In this document: positions 46,909 through 57,222 of the stretch, piece after piece
How the letters are laid out: every line of letters starts with the position of its first letter
Numbering within the stretch: position 1 is the stretch's first letter
Assembly (NCBI RefSeq): GCF_030253575.1
Contig: NC_080562.1
Location: 42,509,852 to 42,573,851 of the forward strand
Source: Rhododendron vialii
Lineage: Eukaryota; Streptophyta; Magnoliopsida; Ericales; Ericaceae
Direction of reading: 5' to 3'
Length of the DNA: 64,000 bases
Notes under the pieces: generated by a model
Database searches by the model: none
The model's input: only the letters and a program-made list of their open reading frames with translations
Told to the model about the DNA's origin: nothing
Made by a program: the position numbers and the translations under genes

Positions 46909-47613
46909 TCATCTCTTGGTTCTGCAACTTTTGGCGAGTAGAACTCCTGTTGGTGGACTAGACATCTCTAACTGGCATCTTGCATGCAACCAGTATGAAA
47001 AATGAATCAAACCCAGATTCGCTCTTACTCTGAAAGTTCCTCTTATATCATATGCAACCCTGTTGCTCTGCACCTGCTTTTGAAGTTCTAGCCCTACATT
47101 TGTGGGTAAGTAAACCAAGCTTGAGATCATATGCACTGCAACTAGTCTCGCTTCGCGCCGCCTCTCCGTGAAAGGCTGAAAAGCTTGTGTTGATATGAGA
47201 CTGTTGGAAAAGTAGAGCTCTACTTCCCCGGACTCGAATCTTACATCTATTTTCGGATTAGGGTTGGAGAAGTTTGCGAGGAAAGCGAAATCGCCATTGA
47301 AATTCTCCGGCGAGTCGAAGTAGATGAGATTGAGTCTTGCAGCTGGGACATCAAACACTGGGTTTTTGGGTTTGATGATCAGATAGACTATTAAAGTTGC
47401 AATTCCAAAGAAGATAAGGAGAAGGCTAAATATGAAACAAAGGACTGCACCAAACCACACGACCGGGTTTGTCCGACGAGGCCTCATTCTGACATATGGC
47501 TGTCCTGGTGTTGAAGTCTCTTGCTTCATGGCTTTCTTTGCTATCTCAAATTGGTTGAGAGAAGTGGACATGGCTTGTTTCGGTATCACAGTTTGGTTTA
47601 GAGAATTGGGCAT
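46909..47613 (-). CDS. LEA-2/NHL-type single-pass membrane protein
   Basis: An intron-less minus-strand frame of 234 codons. The N-terminal 45 residues are cytosolic and basic before the membrane (YVRMRPRRTNPVVW). They include a degenerate 15-residue tandem repeat (SLNQTVIPKQA / SLNQFEIAKKA). One membrane span lies at about 51-80 (FIFSLLLIFFGIATLIVYLI). The LEA-2 domain follows: FDVPAARLNLIYF, FLANFSNPNPKIDVRFESGE and VELYFSNSLISTQ, ending LLAKSCRTKR. The family includes NDR1/HIN1-like proteins of the plasma membrane; this member's function is unknown. Arabidopsis At4g26490 and At5g56050 hold the same position. The start at 47613 gives the longest frame; Met16 is an alternative. Confidence 0.88.
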   Translation of the reverse strand: MPNSLNQTVIPKQAMSTSLNQFEIAKKAMKQETSTPGQPYVRMRPRRTNPVVWFGAVLCFIFSLLLIFFGIATLIVYLIIKPKNPVFDVPAARLNLIYFDSPENFNGDFAFLANFSNPNPKIDVRFESGEVELYFSNSLISTQAFQPFTERRREARLVAVHMISSLVYLPTNVGLELQKQVQSNRVAYDIRGTFRVRANLGLIHFSYWLHARCQLEMSSPPTGVLLAKSCRTKR

Positions 47614-48689
47614 GGCTTGCTTCTGGGATAGAGGGTGGTGAGAGGGTGGAGGTGTAAGGGAAGGGATTTTCTGGGGTTGAAGAAAAGCCTCTGAAACAAA
47701 TTAATGAGGAAGTAGTACATGAATCATGAAAGATAGAAGGGGTTGAATATTAGATCATAAATAAGCTAGGATGTGGTGGGATTGAAGTAAAGATGAAGGA
47801 AGCTTTTCATTGATTGAGTGGTAATGGGACCAATGTGCTTTGTTGAGAATTGCAAAAGGAGGTGGGGGTTTGGGTTAAAGTTGACAAAGTATAGGTGTTT
47901 GGGTTTGAATTGTTTTGCTTTTGTTGGTGTAGCACTGCTTGGGTAACTCAAAACAATGGGTTGCTCTTTACACTTTATTGAATTTCTGCTTATGGGTTAG
48001 GGTTGGCCAATTATTGGGTGCTCCTTGAGTTCCATATGGCATTGTCTTGTGGTACTCTCCGCAAATTTAAGATTGCCACCATACATTGCAGGTCGCTTCT
48101 TGTCTTCTACTCACCCAACAAAAGTGAATGATAATGTCTTTACCGTCGCATAATTTGTCGCTACATAAATGGTTAGGAATATCACGTAGAATAAGTACTT
48201 GTTGGAGTTGGGCCTAATGGTCGGTCGTGATTGTACTTGTGATTGTGAATCAAACGGTGCTGTTGCCCTGATGGCTGGTACTCTACCTTTTCTGTGTGGT
48301 AATGCTTAGTGACTAAGAAATGTGATCAATTTTAAAATAAAATTTTCCGAAGGGAGTCCAGCTAGTAGGAAGGTTACACGTGTTCAAAACAAAAAGAAAA
48401 CAATGGAGAGTGGATCATTTGTAAATTGTAATGCCTTGTTTGGCATAAAGAAGTAGAATAATGCAGAACTACGTAAGACATACACCCTGGATCCGTGGAT
48501 CTATTTAGGAAAGTAGTATAAGCACTTACAAACTAACTAAAGTGGCTACATACGTTTTTTTTCTGGCTTTGATGTAAGAGTGAGGCAAGCCTACATCAGT
48601 GCATCACATAGTTGTATGTTGTCAATATATTGCGAGGCCTTTTGATGCTCTCTTTTTCCGGTAATTAGTACCAAAAGCAAATAACTTCT

Positions 48690-48845
48690 TGTCCTCCGTA
48701 AGGTTGTACATTCGAATTCCATAGAGGCCAAAATTTCAAACATTGAAGTCACTGGATGTTTTGCTTGGTTGTTAACTTAAGGGTTCCGGAGTTAGTCGAT
48801 GTATGCACAAATTGAGGTGGACATTATTATAATAAAATAAAAAAC
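48690..48845 (+). mobile_element. SINE, plus strand
   Basis: A B-box-like ACATTCGAATTCC is followed by GAGGCCAAAATTT, GTCACTGGATGTTTTG and TTAGTCGATGTATGCAC, ending in an ATTATAATAAAA tail. A truncated copy at 54221-54335 is part of the local duplication. Confidence 0.55.
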
Positions 48846-49870
48846 AGTTGTAAGTACCTGTACCCGAAGAGATATTCTTCATACCTATGAAATTTTGTCA
48901 TACGTACGGAGTATCAAAGTTACTCCAGTCGTTACGTAAGTGAAATCCATGGATTATAATTTGTATGGTGCTCGAGTAAATGCAAAGCAAAAGATTTCTG
49001 AGAACTACATTTGAAGAACTTGTTCCACTCCTATGAAAAACTTTTGCTTTGCTCCTCATCTAGACTAATGACCAATATTCCCTTGAATGTACTCAGTAAT
49101 TAAACAAATAACACTCCTTACATTAATCGGTTTGTACACGATTCTTTACTTTCTTGCATTCTCTCTCATTCTCTTTCTAATCAAACACACGAAGAATTGT
49201 TACTACTTTTTATCTTTCCATCATTTTCAAGCATTCTCTTGCTAATCAAACGATCCCTTTAGAGATGGGTGGAGAGGAAAATGGGAATCTGGAAATATTG
49301 TGATATTACTGCAGATCTTTAGCTACTTGTGTCAATACTGGTGGGTTTCGTCACCTTGCAAGCAAATCTTGTAAAAGTAACAAAGAAAATAGTCCGTTCA
49401 ATCAATTAGTAAGAATGTAGATGTTTACCTGCCGGTCGGGACTAATCTTCGTTTAGATTTTCATTGCTGATTAGGCTAGCCCTACACATTTTAAGGTTGT
49501 GTTTGCAAAATAATGAAAAGCAGGTGGTAAAACTAATTGTGGATAGTGATTATAATAACCCTCCGTGACCTCTTTTTTTGTTGTCAAAAAAGTATGATGA
49601 AACATAGCCAAAATGCTCTTTTATTTGTAAGCTGTTTCTTTATTTTTCTTCCCATGGAAGTGGAGTGTAATAACTTTTGGGGGGAGGAAAAACAGCAATA
49701 CTATGGATGGCAATATAAGGAGTGCCATTAAGGCAAAAATGCAAACAACAAATTAGAGGAAAAGGTTGCCAAAATTGAAATGCCATAGTAGAGAACCATA
49801 AAAAATACAATAAGAAATAAATACTTATTTGTATTAGTGGAAAACACCAAAAATCAAAATAGAAATCCTA
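48740..49870. repeat. array spacer unit 1 (BMT5-like 3' flank copy)
   Basis: The segment from GAAGTCACTGGATG to the GAAATCCTRTTTAGGAAATG block recurs at 54221-55300 and, in its right half, at 53930-54220 and 60370-60960. The left part of the right half (GGGAATCTGGAAATATTGTGATATTA) resembles the 3' flank of the BMT5-like copies. It is therefore the remains of a duplicated gene flank without the gene. Confidence 0.8.
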
Positions 49871-49933
49871 TTTAGGAAATGTTTTGAACTGTCGCTGGAG
49901 TTACCCTAAAAATATAAGTTCGACAATAAAAAA

Positions 49934-50082
49934 TGATACTCACACAACAATCCAAACACAACATCAAATACAATCTCTCACATACATGCGGGCTCCACAC
50001 ACACTACTATGTGTGGGCTCCACATGTATGTGAGAGGTTGTGTAAGTTGTTGTGTTTGGATCGTTGTATAAGTAGCATTGTT
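49934..50082. mobile_element. foldback MITE
   Basis: The arms, with CAACAATCCAAACACAAC and CTCTCACATACATG, are inverted on the right side (CATGTATGTGAGAGGTTGTG, GTTGTGTTTGGATCGTTG). The matching spacer copy at 55.3 kb lacks it, which marks an insertion after duplication. Confidence 0.7.
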
Positions 50083-50609
50083 GTTCTACAATGGTTCGTT
50101 TGATTAGCGAGATAATGATAGAAGATGCAAGAAAGAAAAAAAAATTATACTTTTTTTTTATGTTCACTTAGTAAAAATATCCTACAAAATAAATTTTTAT
50201 GTACAACCTTCGAAAGCATGATAGCTTCTTTTACTTTTTCTCGTAAAATATGCATGAAAAGACTGACAGGTACTACCAATTACCAAAGACGAGCCCAACC
50301 CAATATTTGTAAAGAATGAGAGCTATTCATATATGGGAAAAAAGAAAAGAGGAAAAAAAATCAGCAGCTAAATTGTGCACGCCTTAGGCGTCTCCTACTT
50401 TGGAAAAATAGGAAAATTATTCAATATTCCCGGAGTATCACGAGGCATGTCTTATGTGCTATTTCCAGTCAATAATTTATCGCTACCTATATTAAGTGGG
50501 GCAACCCTTGTCCTTCCAACCACCCAACAAGAGAAGATGACTATGTATCACCCGTAAAAATTTTCACTACGTAATTGGTTGGGAGCACCACGTGAACATG
50601 CCACATGAT

Positions 50610-50890
50610 ATTTCGGGACTACTGAATAATTACTCGGAAAAATAGGTGCACTCCTACGTTCAGTCTCTTTCCAAAACCACCCTTTCAAATTCCTTAACGT
50701 CGAAGGACTCAAGGACCCTTTCCATTTGCAAGCTTCTACTTTAGGGGCACAACTGTTATTCTCACAAAACCTCAGGCCACCTTTTGATAAAATCAAATTT
50801 GTCGATTCTCTACGGCTTCCCAAGAATAATTGAGCAACGGTCGCACCTTCTCACTTTCCTCTCTCTCTCTCTTCGAAAACAAAACAATAA
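50610..50890 (+). repeat. array leader unit 1
   Basis: The stretch GGGACTACTGAATAATTACT to the CTCTCTCTTCGAAAACAAAAC block recurs at 55483-55738 and 61840-62090. In the third copy it is the leader of BMT5-like copy C; in the first two it is cut off by inserted sequence. Confidence 0.8.
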
Positions 50891-50894
50891 CACT

Positions 50895-51336
50895 TCCTTT
50901 GGATGGAGTGACTTCGCGAGAAAAGAAAGGAGTTTGAGGGAGAGAAAAACACCTCTGGCGTTTGGATGGTGTAGCAGGCGAGAGAGGGTGAGAAAGGGAG
51001 GGAGACGAGAACCCCTTACACCCCCGTTTTCGTTTCTCACCGATTTGGTGCGATTCCGTGAGAGAAGAGTGTGTGCGGGCCACGGAGTGATGTGCAGTCG
51101 CGGGGGTTGAGAGAAAGACACCCCCTTTGGTTGCCGGAGATGGGAGACAGTGTGTTTGGTCGCGGGAGTTGAGAGATCTTGGTCCCCGGAGCTTCGCCGG
51201 AGACCGTTTCCGTCGACGGAAATTGCCCTGCGAATATGATTTCTCACGATTGTTTGGTAACCCTTTCTTTTCTTCTCTCACTAATAAGGGAGATTACTTC
51301 CCTTTCTTTTCTTCTCTCATCCCTCCATCCAAAGGA
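50895..51336. mobile_element. GC-rich insertion with perfect 14-bp terminal inverted repeats
   Basis: The 442-bp segment begins TCCTTTGGATGGAG and ends with its exact inverse (51323-51336). It is GC-rich and G-skewed, unlike its surroundings. Long open frames exist on both strands, which composition explains. It interrupts the array leader just where homology to the other two copies stops. No clear target duplication is seen, so the transposon class is open. Confidence 0.45.
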
Positions 51337-51455
51337 GCTGTAAGCAAACTACATAGCTAAATACTAGTATATCGCATAGACCTCAACTTAAGAGGAATTA
51401 AAAAGAGGAAGAAGAGGAAAAACAAAGATCAGAGAGAGAGAGAGAGAGAGTGAAA

Positions 51456-53272
51456 ATGGGGCAAGTTTTGTCCAACATCGAGAGAGAGAGAGAGATGGGG
51501 CAAGTTTTGTCCAACACCCTCAGGTGTATATGCAAATGTTGTGGAGCAGAGGATGAATCAGATCAAAACCTACGTGAGATCTCCTCACATTTCCTCATTT
51601 ATCCATCAATTCCACCCTTCCAAACCATAACTAGAACTGAATTTCTACAAACAAACAGCTCGGAGTACTCATGCATCGACCCTTCAATCACGACCCCTGT
51701 TTCGAATCCTCCACCTGATCATCTTTCTGATTTAGTTTCTGGGGATTCCACTTCGAACACAGTTGCATTGCATCAAAATCTTCTTATCTCTCCTCCACAA
51801 TCATCGGTCTTGGCCTACTCCCAAAGAGACTCACGCACAGCACATTCAATACAACAAGATACTAGTACTCTGTTTTCTTCATTGGTCTCAGAAGAGTCAA
51901 TTATTATAAGCGATGAAGAGAGTAATTTGAAGGAGCCACCTCCAGGGGAAAAAGAAGAGGAGGAAAAGGTGGTTATAAATAAGGCAGTACTGGTGATAGA
52001 ACAGAGATTGGTCTCAGAAGAGTCAATTATTATAAGCGATGAAGAGAGTAATTTGAAGGAGCCACCACCAGGGGAAAAAGAAGAGGAGGAAAAGGTGGTT
52101 ATAAATAAGGCGGTACTTTTGATAGAAGAGAGATGGATAAGCACTACAGCAGTTTCCAAAAGATACTGCTTGTTGGTGAAGGAGACTTCTCATTTTCTGC
52201 GAGTTTGGCTATGGCTTTTGGTTCAGCCCATAACATCGTCGCCACTTCACTCAATACTACAGGTAAGTCACAAGTTGTGTATGACTGACCAGTTATTTTG
52301 CATACTTACACAGGCTTATCTGCAGTCTGATATCGGTCAGCAGATAGCCGTTTGTATCATCTTGGTAGTAGAAAAGTGTTTTAATAAGGTAGATTTGTTA
52401 CAAGAATCTTTCCGAGAAGAATCTTTCCGTGACCATCGAATACTAAGATAAACGGCCGTAACACTCTGCAATTGGACTCCTCAGGGTATTTGAGCAGAAA
52501 TTATAGGAGTGCAATGTCTAATATCCAAAGTCTAAGGAGCCGAGGAGCCAAGGTCATGAATGGTCTGGATGCAACACAAATGGCAGGCCAAATCTTGTTC
52601 CAAGGCATGACTTTTGATCGCATAGTTTTTAATTTCCCACTCTCTGGGTTTTTCCGTGATGATTCCCGAGAATCAAAACTCCGGTCAGTAAATTTCATCT
52701 CATTCGTATGAATCTGACTTCTCTATAGTATGATGTATGAGTTATAACTGAAAAGACTTGTTCATGCAATAACGAACTTCCAAAAGTGTTTTCAATGATT
52801 CAAATTTGTTAGCAGAATACCACCGGTGAGGGACTTCAATAAATTTGAACCAATGATTGTTGATATGGATGATCAAGATGCGGCAGCTTCATGCTATTTG
52901 AGTTTGGACTGGAAAGAAGTCGGGCCGTGTTATATAACTGCTTTACTAATCAATTCCAAACATATGCAATTAAAATTTCATTTCCATCAACAAATTTCCT
53001 CTTGCAGGCGAGAAAGAAAACTCGTACGCCTTTTCATTGCGAATGCTAGAGAGATGATCGCGGAAGGGGGAGAAATCCATGTTACCCACAAATCAAATGA
53101 GTTCTTTCGTGAGTGGAATCTGGAGCAACTGGCATCAAGTGCAAGCCTTCGACTTATTGACGAGGTCCATTTTAATTTCACCGATTTTCCTGGCTACCAC
53201 ACGAAATATGGGTTTGGGGGTGACAAGAATTTCAACTGTAATCCTAGCAAAACCTACAAATTTGGTCTTTAG
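51456..53272 (+). pseudogene. BMT5-like (DUF2431) methyltransferase copy A, frameshifted
   Basis: Exons match copy B: 51456-52262, 52485-52683 and 53008-53272. One A is missing after 52140 (GGATAAGCAC here, GGATAAAGCAC in B). The frame therefore shifts just before the SAM-binding motif GEGDFSFS, which is not translated. Exons 2 and 3 are otherwise open (MAGQILFQGMTFDRIVFNFP, GEIHVTHKSN, FTDFPGYHTKYGFGG), so the damage is recent. The N-terminus starts MGQVLSN, is repeated 13 residues later, and leads into RCICKCCG: a myristoylation consensus plus a cysteine cluster. A 126-bp in-frame tandem duplication (units from 51882 and 52008) repeats the acidic stretch SDEESNLKEPPPGEKEEEEK. As read, the product is a long N-terminal protein without the enzyme core. 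A sequencing error at the A run cannot be excluded. Confidence 0.85.
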
Positions 53273-53589
53273 TTTATGGTTGCAGTTTAGCCATAGAATC
53301 ATGAAGATGATGACTTGGTGAATACGTCGAGTGAAGATTCTGAAGAATGAAGAATGTGAATCTGGAAACATGGGGATATTAGTGCATTTCTTTGCTACTT
53401 GTGTGAGTAGTGGTGACTTTCCCGACCTTGCAATGGTATTTTGCTAGGAATTTTTAGCGGACAAAAAATTGATACAAAAATTAGGCTTATATTTGTACCT
53501 CTAAACATCCTGATGACTAGGCTGGCGCCACATGCTTTAACGTTGTGTTTGCGAAAGTATGAACAGTAGAAAGTTAAATCTTGTTTGAG

Positions 53590-53765
53590 AGATAGCAAAG
53601 GTTTGCGGCCATATGCAACAGTTTGTTGCCAGGTCAATAGTTTGCGGTCAATAGCAAAAGTTTGCAATCATGTGCAATAGTTTGCGGTCAATAACAATAG
53701 TTTGCGGCTATGTGCAAAAATTTGTGGCCAAGAGCAATAGTTTGCAGCCAAGTGCAATAATTTGG
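53590..53765. repeat. minisatellite, unit about 20 bp, 3' of copy A
   Basis: Eight or more imperfect units of the form GCAATAGTTTGCGGCCATGT stand in a row. The related array 3' of copy B is at 60050-60210 with a different number of units. Confidence 0.75.
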
Positions 53766-53899
53766 TCGATGCACTGGATTACACAGTTTGAAAAGCACGT
53801 AAAATCTCTCTTTCCTGCATTTATTTTCTTGATTATTCTTTGCGCTTTATGGGTTTGTTGGTTTGGCCAATAACTGAACAAAGGGATTCAAGGAAATTA

Positions 53900-55740
53900 C
53901 TCCATTCGTCCCAATTTAATTGTCCCTCGTTAATATTGGTGGGTTTCGCCACCTTGCACTGCGAGTCTTGTAGAAGTAACAAAGAAAAGAGTCCGTTCAA
54001 TCAAGTAAGAAGGTAGATGTTTCAGTCGGGACTATAATCTTCATTTAAATTTTCATTGCTGATTAGGCTAGCCCTAAACATTTTAAGGTTGTGTTTGAAA
54101 AAGTATGAAAATCAGGTAGTAAAACTATTTGTGGATTATGATTTTAACAACCCTCTATGACCTCTTTTTTTCTTATAAAAAAAGTATGATCAAACATAGC
54201 CGAAATGCTCTTTTATTGAAGTCACTGGATGTTTTGTCTGGTCGTTAACTTCAGAGTCCCGGAGTTAGTTGATGTGTACACAAATTAGCTTGGACATTAT
54301 TATAAATAAATAAATAAATAAATAAACAGTTGTAAGTACCTGTATCCGAAGAGATATTCTTCATACCTATGAAATTCTGTCATACGTACGAAGTATCAAA
54401 GTTACTCCAGTCATTACGTAAGTGAAATCCATGAATTATAATTTGTATTGTGCTCGAGTAAATGCTAAACAAAAGATTTCTGAGAGCTACATTGAAGAAC
54501 TTGTTCCGCTCCTATGAAAAACTTTGCTTTGCTCCTCATCTAGACTAATGACCATTCCCTTGAATGTACTCAGTAACTAAACGAATAACACTCCTTGCAT
54601 TAATAGGTTGTACCCGATTCTGTACTTTCTTGCATACTTTCTCATTCTTTTTCTAATCAAACACACGAAAAATTGTTACTTTTCATCTTTCCATCATTTT
54701 CTAGCATTCTTTTGCAAATCAAACGGACCTTTGGAGATGGGTGGAGAGGAAAATGGGAATTTGGAAATATTGTGATATTACTGCAAAGTTTTTAGCTACT
54801 TGTGCTAATACTGGTGGGTTTCACCACCTTGCAGTGCGAGTCTTGTAAAAGTAACAAAGAAAAGAATCCGTTCAATCAAGTAAGAAGGTAGATATTTACC
54901 TGCTGGTCCGGACTAATCTTCGTTTAGATTTTCATTGCTGATTAGGCTAGCCCTACACATTTTAAGGTTGTGTTTGCAAAATAATTAATGAAAAGCAGGT
55001 AGTAAAACTATTTGTGGATAGTGATTATAACAACCCTCCGTGACCTCTTTTTTTCTTGTCAAAAAAGTATGATGAAAGATGGCCAAAATGCTCTTTTATT
55101 TGTAAGCTGTTTCTCTATTTTTCTTCCCATGGGAGTGGAGTGTAATAAACTTTTGGGGGGAAGGAAAAACTGCAGTACTATGTATGGCAAAATAAGGAGT
55201 GCCATTAAGGCAAAAAAAAAGCAACCAGATGATTATTTATTTGTGTTAGTGGAACACGCCAAAAATCAAAATAGAAATCCTGTTTAGGAAATGTTTTGAA
55301 CTGTCGTTGGAGTTACCTTAAAAATATAAGTTTTATAAGGGTCCGTTTGATTAGCAAAATAATGATAGAAAATGCAAGAGAAAAAAATTATACTTTTTTT
55401 TGTGTGTTTACTTTGCAAGAATATTTTAAAAAGTGAACTTTTCTGTACAAACCTCTAAAGTATGAGAGCTTCCTTTACTCCGGGACTATTGAATAATTAC
55501 TCGGAAAAATAGGTGCACTCCTACGTTGAGTCAAATCTTTCCAAAACCACCCTTTCAAATTCTTAACCTCGAAGCACCCTTTCCATTTGCAAGCTTCTAG
55601 TTTAGTGGCACAACTGTTCTTCTCACAAAACCTCAGGGCACCTTTTGATAAAATCAAATTTGTCGTTTCTCTACGGCTTCCCAATAATAATTGAGTAACT
55701 CGCGCCTTCTCTCTCTCTCTCTTCAAAAACAAAACAAAAA
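53900..55740. repeat. array spacer units 2a and 2b
   Basis: Two further copies of the 3'-flank block (GGTGGGTTTCGCCACCTTGCA at 53937, and again near 54811) lie head to tail. A shared stretch from GAAGTCACTGGATG (54220) and the leader block (55483-55738) complete the unit. No gene copy is present between them, so gene loss or unequal exchange has occurred. Confidence 0.75.
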
Positions 55741-55806
55741 GGCAAACTACAGAGTGTTGGGGAGCTTATTTTTGACTTTTTATTTTCGATTTTTTGCCTT
55801 TTTGTA

Positions 55807-57213
55807 GAGAAAATTAAATAGACATCCTATTCACTAGACTTATTTAGGTGTCTATCCTATAGGTTTCAAATACTTATGTTCTCATCCTGAAAATGCATTA
55901 TTTCCCATTACACCCTTAGTTATATATTAATATAGATATAGATATTTTATATTGATTTTTTATTTTCCCATATTTTTAGGGATGTTTTCAGTACTCCACA
56001 AAATAGGGGATTTTGGATTTCCATCCTCCCCAAAATTAGGGATTCCATGCCCAACGTAAATACCACAGCCATGTATTTAACACACAAATCTAACCCCCAA
56101 ATCAACACCCCATTCTCCGGTTCTAAAAAACCCTCCACCCAAAATTGTTCAATTCGTTATCTGGGTCAATCCCAATTAGTCTCACTCAATCACCTTCTCT
56201 GACGTTCCTTTCTCTTCATTACAACAACCTCTCTGGCTCAGTACCAGACACTTGGGGTGGAAATGGAACGAACAAGAATGGTGTTTCTCCACTTTGAGTC
56301 TTTGACACTTGATCGTAACTTCTTCTCCGGAGGAATTCCTCTTTCTTTCTAGAGATCAGTAAGGCTTTTTAGGTATTATAATTTTCAAATTTTGTCATGT
56401 TTGTGAATTGATGATTTTATTTGATATTTAAAAACGAGAGTGGATGACATCAAAACAGTCATGAATGGTCGAGATTTTAAGGTTGAGTCACATTGCTTCC
56501 GTCCTCTTAATCTCCGCTGTTATCGGATTTCGTTGCCGAAATATCAGTTTTAGGTATTATATTTTTCGATTTTTGTCATGTTTATAAATTGATGAACAAA
56601 TGCCGAAATATCAGTTTTAGGTATTATATTTTTCGATTTTTGTTATGTTTATAAATTGATGATATTTTGTTCATCTACTTCGATTGAAACGTACGCTTCT
56701 TAAAACTTGTCATGTTTTCTAATTTTTGTCATGTTTTTTATTTGATCATGTTTTGTTCATTTACCTCGATCGAAACCTACACTTCTCGAAACTTGCCCTG
56801 TTTTCCAATTTTGTCATGTATTTTAATTAATCTTCTTTTGTTCATCTACCTCGAATTCGATCAGGTTTAGCCATGTTTTGTGATTTGATCATGTTTAGCC
56901 ATATTTTTCGGCTTACACATTCGTTTTTGTAAAAGTTATGTTTTCTTTTTAGATTTTAGGGGAATGAAAATGAGAGAATATTAGGAGAGAAAAAAAATTC
57001 AAAAGATTAGGTGAGAGAAATGTTTGAAAGATGAGAGAGAATTGAGATAATTAGAAAAGATAAAAAAGAAAAAGAAAAAGAATTAAAAAATTAGGAGAAA
57101 GAAAGGGTAGTTTAGGATTTAATTAAATTTGAGGATGGAAAGATAAGTATTTAAACACATTAGGATGAACATCTAAATAAGTAGGGTAAAAAGGATGGCT
57201 AATTAAGTTTCCC
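55807..57213. mobile_element. Pack-MULE (Mutator-like) carrying an LRR-kinase gene fragment
   Basis: The first and last about 110 bp are inverted copies of each other at roughly 70% identity (GAGAAAATTAAATAGACATCC left; GGGAAACTTAATTAGCCATCC right, inverted). CTTTTTGTA on both sides (55798-55806 and 57214-57222) is an exact 9-bp target duplication, the mark of MULEs. The interior at about 56178-56350 carries a host-like fragment: [20 protein letters not shown] and, in another frame, SLTLDRNFFSGGIP. It resembles LRR receptor-like kinases of the IMK2/IMK3 type. The fragment is frameshifted. A 60-bp tandem repeat lies at about 56535-56660. No transposase is present. Confidence 0.85.
56178..56350 (+). 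pseudogene. captured LRR receptor-kinase fragment
   Basis: The two frames together show LRR consensus (L..L.L..N.LSGS.P and L.LD.N.FSGGIP). The [10 protein letters not shown] spacing is typical of the LRR domain of IMK2/IMK3-like kinases. It is non-functional and shifted between frames near 56297. The donor gene is not in the window. Confidence 0.6.
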
Positions 57214-57222
57214 CTTTTTGTA

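Noticed and set aside
50793-51281. 145-162-codon minus-strand frames and a 108-codon plus-strand frame
   Set aside because: They fill the GC-rich TIR insertion on both strands at once, as expected from composition; no domain is seen.
53590-53765. CRISPR-like array
   Set aside because: The units are degenerate and contiguous without unique spacers, in a plant genome: a minisatellite.
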